The translations under genes were made by a program, and so were the position numbers. DNA of 64,000 bases from JAHOYW01 sp963664605. Lineage in GTDB: Bacteria; Verrucomicrobiota; Lentisphaeria; Victivallales; Victivallaceae. The notes under the pieces were generated by a model, which did no database searches, was not told the DNA's origin, and worked only from the letters and a program-made list of their open reading frames with translations. Shown one piece after another: positions 61,699 through 64,000 of the stretch (position 1 is its first letter; every line of letters begins with the position of its first letter). Location: contig OY761536.1 in the NCBI GenBank assembly GCA_963664605.1, positions 744,001 to 808,000 on the forward strand. Reading direction: 5' to 3'.

Positions 61699-62472
61699 CT
61701 AACCAAAACGTCCGGTTATATAATCTTCAGTTCTTTGTTTTTCCGGGCTGGTAAAAATTTTCTCTGTTTGATTATATTCAACTATTTTGCCCTTGTAAAA
61801 AAACGCCGTATTGTCAGATACCCTTGCTGCCTGCTGCATATTATGAGTTACAATAACTATAGTAAACTTTGATTTCAACTCTTCTATCAAATCTTCTATC
61901 TTTAAAGTGCCGACCGGGTCAATGGCTGAGGTGGGTTCATCCATAAGCAGAATTTCCGGTTCAGCGGCAATGGCACGCGCAATACATAAACGCTGCTGTT
62001 GTCCACCGGAAAGGGCCATTCCGTTGCGTTTTAATTTATCTTTGACTTCATCCCATAGCGAAGCTCCGGTCAGCGCTTTTTCGACTCGTTCGCTTATCTC
62101 TTTTTTACTCAACTTGAAATGCAGTTTCAATCCGTAAGCGACATTATCAAAAACTGACATAGGGAAGGGGGTGGGTTTTTGAAAGATCATTCCAATTTTG
62201 CGTCTTAAATCAAGGACGTCAACTGATTTATCAAAAATATTTTCTCCATCGATGATGACTTGTCCTTCCACTCGCTGTTCCCGGTACAGTTCAAATATCC
62301 GGTTGAGGCAGCGTAAGTATGTGGATTTACCGCAGCCGGAAGGGCCTATTATTGCTGTAACCCGTTTTTCAGGAATATCCAGGTTGTTGGAAAACAATGC
62401 CTGATGATTTCCATAATAGAAATTCAAGTCACGGGTATGAATTTTAATAGTTTCATTTTCCTGGTTAAACAT
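61699..62472 (-). CDS. pstB: Phosphate ABC transporter ATP-binding protein
   Basis: ATPase of the high-affinity phosphate importer, 257 residues. Walker A is GPSGCGKST (about 43-51), the Q-loop is MIFQKPTPFPMS, the signature is LSGGQQQRLCIARAIA (about 153-168), and Walker B is ILLMDEPTSAIDP. Its start is 6 bp after pstA. Confidence 0.96.
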   Translation of the reverse strand: MFNQENETIKIHTRDLNFYYGNHQALFSNNLDIPEKRVTAIIGPSGCGKSTYLRCLNRIFELYREQRVEGQVIIDGENIFDKSVDVLDLRRKIGMIFQKPTPFPMSVFDNVAYGLKLHFKLSKKEISERVEKALTGASLWDEVKDKLKRNGMALSGGQQQRLCIARAIAAEPEILLMDEPTSAIDPVGTLKIEDLIEELKSKFTIVIVTHNMQQAARVSDNTAFFYKGKIVEYNQTEKIFTSPEKQRTEDYITGRFG

Positions 62473-62478
62473 AAAATC

Positions 62479-63333
62479 CTAAGTTCCTTTTTTATAATTA
62501 AGAGCAATCCTGCAAAATATATTCAAACCGAGAATTGCTATACAAATAATCAACGCTGCTCCCCAGGCTCTTGTCTGCATGATTTCAAACGGGGAATTTG
62601 TCGCGTATTCATTTATCGTCACAGTCAGGTTGGCGGTCGGTTCCGAGAAAAAATGAAACGGCCAGTCATCACTCAGCAGAGCCGTAAACAGTAAAGGAGC
62701 GGTTTCACCGCCGACTCGGGCGATTGCCAGCAGGACGCCGGTCAGCAAGCCGTTTTTGGCTGACCTGCAGACGATACTGAAAGTAGCCAGCCAGCGCGGG
62801 GTTCCGAGAGCCAAAGCTGATTCACGCAGGGAATCCGGCACCATTTGAAGCATATCTTCACTTGTTCGCAAGATTACCGGGAACATGATTATCGCCAGCG
62901 CCAGTGATCCGGCAAAACCGGAGAAGTGTTTTGTCTGGTAGACTAGCAAAGCATATACAAAAAGTCCGCATAATATTGAGGGTATTCCCATCATTACGTT
63001 TGCTGAAAACCTGATGGTTTTGCTGAGTTTGCTGTCCTTGTCAAATTCCGAGAGGTAAATCCCACCAAGTATGCCCGGTGGAACACTGATGATTACTGCT
63101 CCGATGGTAATAAATAAGGTTCCCAGTAAAGCATTGGCAATACCACCGTTGTCTATTCCATAAGGCTTGGTCGGTTCAACAAAAAAGGACCAGTTAAAAG
63201 CCTTGAAGCCATGGTTGAGTACAGTAAAAAGTATCCATGCTATTATTGCAATCGCTATTATGACAAAGAATATTGACCAGGCTTTTATTGTCCAGTTTAA
63301 AATCTTTCTAAATGCCATACCACGTCGTTTCAT
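62479..63333 (-). CDS. pstA: Phosphate ABC transporter permease PstA
   Basis: Inner-membrane permease of 284 residues with about six transmembrane helices. The EAA-loop-type segment ALALGTPRWLATFSIVCRSAKNGLLTG (core near 175-195) contacts PstB, and ARVGGETAPLLFTA follows. It starts 1 bp before the pstC stop region ends, i.e. the genes are tightly packed. Confidence 0.94.
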   Translation of the reverse strand: MKRRGMAFRKILNWTIKAWSIFFVIIAIAIIAWILFTVLNHGFKAFNWSFFVEPTKPYGIDNGGIANALLGTLFITIGAVIISVPPGILGGIYLSEFDKDSKLSKTIRFSANVMMGIPSILCGLFVYALLVYQTKHFSGFAGSLALAIIMFPVILRTSEDMLQMVPDSLRESALALGTPRWLATFSIVCRSAKNGLLTGVLLAIARVGGETAPLLFTALLSDDWPFHFFSEPTANLTVTINEYATNSPFEIMQTRAWGAALIICIAILGLNIFCRIALNYKKGT

Positions 63334-63334
63334 A

Positions 63335-64000
63335 TTATTTCTCCCCCATTTTCCTGCTTACGCTGTTAAGCCAGAATTGAGCAAGAATCTGTATTCCCAG
63401 AGACATCAGTAAGAGGATAAGCCCAAGTTCAAATAAGCTGCTTTTCAGAATACCTTCAGCTTCTCCAAAATTATTTGCCAGGGTTGCGGCAATAGTTGTC
63501 CCGCCGCTTAAAAGTGATTTCGGCAGATTTTGTATATTGCCGATAACAAACAGCACCGCCATAGTTTCGCCTACTGCACGTCCGAGGCCGAGAAAGATTG
63601 CGCCGAGCAGCCCTCTGGCCCCATATTTCATAGTAATATCATAAGTAACTTCCCAATGGGTGCTCCCGGCTCCGAAAGCCGCTTCTTTGAGTACCGCAGG
63701 AACGAGTTTAAAAACATCGCGCATGATTGCACATATAAAAGGAAGAATCATCAAAGCCAGAATTATTCCTCCGGTCAAAAAACCAAAACCGTTATATTCT
63801 TTTCCTGAAATATATTTCACACAGTTCTGCATGAAAGGAACAAATACGAACAGCCCCCACATTCCGTAAACAATACTTGGAATAGCGGCAAGCAGATCCA
63901 GGGCGTAACTGATTGGAGCTGCTATGTATGGAGAAGCGCTCTCAACCAGATACATTGCGACAATAAAACTTATTGGTACGGCAATTATTAAAGCTATTGC
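63335..64000 (-). CDS. pstC: Phosphate ABC transporter permease PstC (partial, 5' end missing)
   Basis: The last 221 codons of PstC; the frame continues past the window edge (AIALIIAVPISFIVAMYL before the first internal Met at 63955). It shows PSIVYGMWGLFVFVPF, then AFGAGSTHWEVTYDITMKYGARG (EAA loop) and GLGRAVGETMAVLFVIGN. It forms the membrane pore with PstA. No pstS is within view; it would lie upstream, outside the window. Confidence 0.94.
   Translation of the reverse strand, partial: AIALIIAVPISFIVAMYLVESASPYIAAPISYALDLLAAIPSIVYGMWGLFVFVPFMQNCVKYISGKEYNGFGFLTGGIILALMILPFICAIMRDVFKLVPAVLKEAAFGAGSTHWEVTYDITMKYGARGLLGAIFLGLGRAVGETMAVLFVIGNIQNLPKSLLSGGTTIAATLANNFGEAEGILKSSLFELGLILLLMSLGIQILAQFWLNSVSRKMGEK

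Overview
The window looks like a chromosome segment from a low-GC Gram-negative of the PVC group, most likely Lentisphaerota (Victivallis/Lentisphaera-like). This assignment is inferred from gene content: several DUF1559 prepilin-like genes placed among secreted glycan enzymes, two DUF4838 proteins, a DUF4091 protein, a sialate O-acetylesterase-like protein, Gfo/Idh oxidoreductases with a cysteine insert, and a Bacteroides-type V-ATPase operon with a DUF2764 gene. No 16S rRNA gene is present to settle it.

Layout. (1) 1-6.4 kb, minus strand: the classical translation/transcription cluster in the order tRNA-Leu, tRNA-Thr, tuf, rpmG, tRNA-Trp, secE, nusG, rplK, rplA, rplJ, rplL, rpoB (cut by the window edge inside the rifampicin-binding region). 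(2) 6.6-23.1 kb: housekeeping and small accessory genes: thpR, a LacI regulator followed by an M24-like/polysaccharide deacetylase/unknown operon, an Fe-S aldo/keto reductase, yebC, ruvC, mtaB, a TauE-type permease, a PHP phosphoesterase, a traR/dksA-like gene, lspA, miaA and a stand-alone 5'-3' exonuclease. (3) 23.1-30.6 kb: a 360-bp leader with unusually dense RNA-like secondary structure, then the V-ATPase operon E-DUF2764-A-B-D-I-K, whose K subunit keeps most of the Na+-site residues known from Enterococcus NtpK. (4) 30.7-61 kb: an accessory island bounded on the left by tRNA-Ser(TGA) with a broken tyrosine integrase and an IS fragment, and on the right by a decayed sodium/bile-acid-type symporter. 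(5) 61-64 kb, minus strand: phosphate uptake genes phoU-pstB-pstA-pstC (pstC cut by the edge).

The island is the most interesting part. Its gene sets combine a DUF1559 prepilin-like protein with secreted glycan-active proteins (DUF4838, DUF4091, beta-helix, sialate O-acetylesterase), cytoplasmic-looking sugar enzymes (GH94-type phosphorylase, Gfo/Idh dehydrogenases, esterases) and local regulators. Three promoters (two driving DUF1559 genes, one driving a GH106-like hydrolase) carry GTTTCGCGAAAC or a close relative just downstream of the -10 box, which suggests a LacI regulon. Three 25-bp sites surround the GntR-type repressor gene, one of them directly after a consensus promoter. Two DUF1559 genes 8 kb apart are identical over 727 bp except for two bases, and the identity begins exactly at the prepilin cleavage motif while the leader peptides differ. 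No intact sugar transporter is visible in the island.
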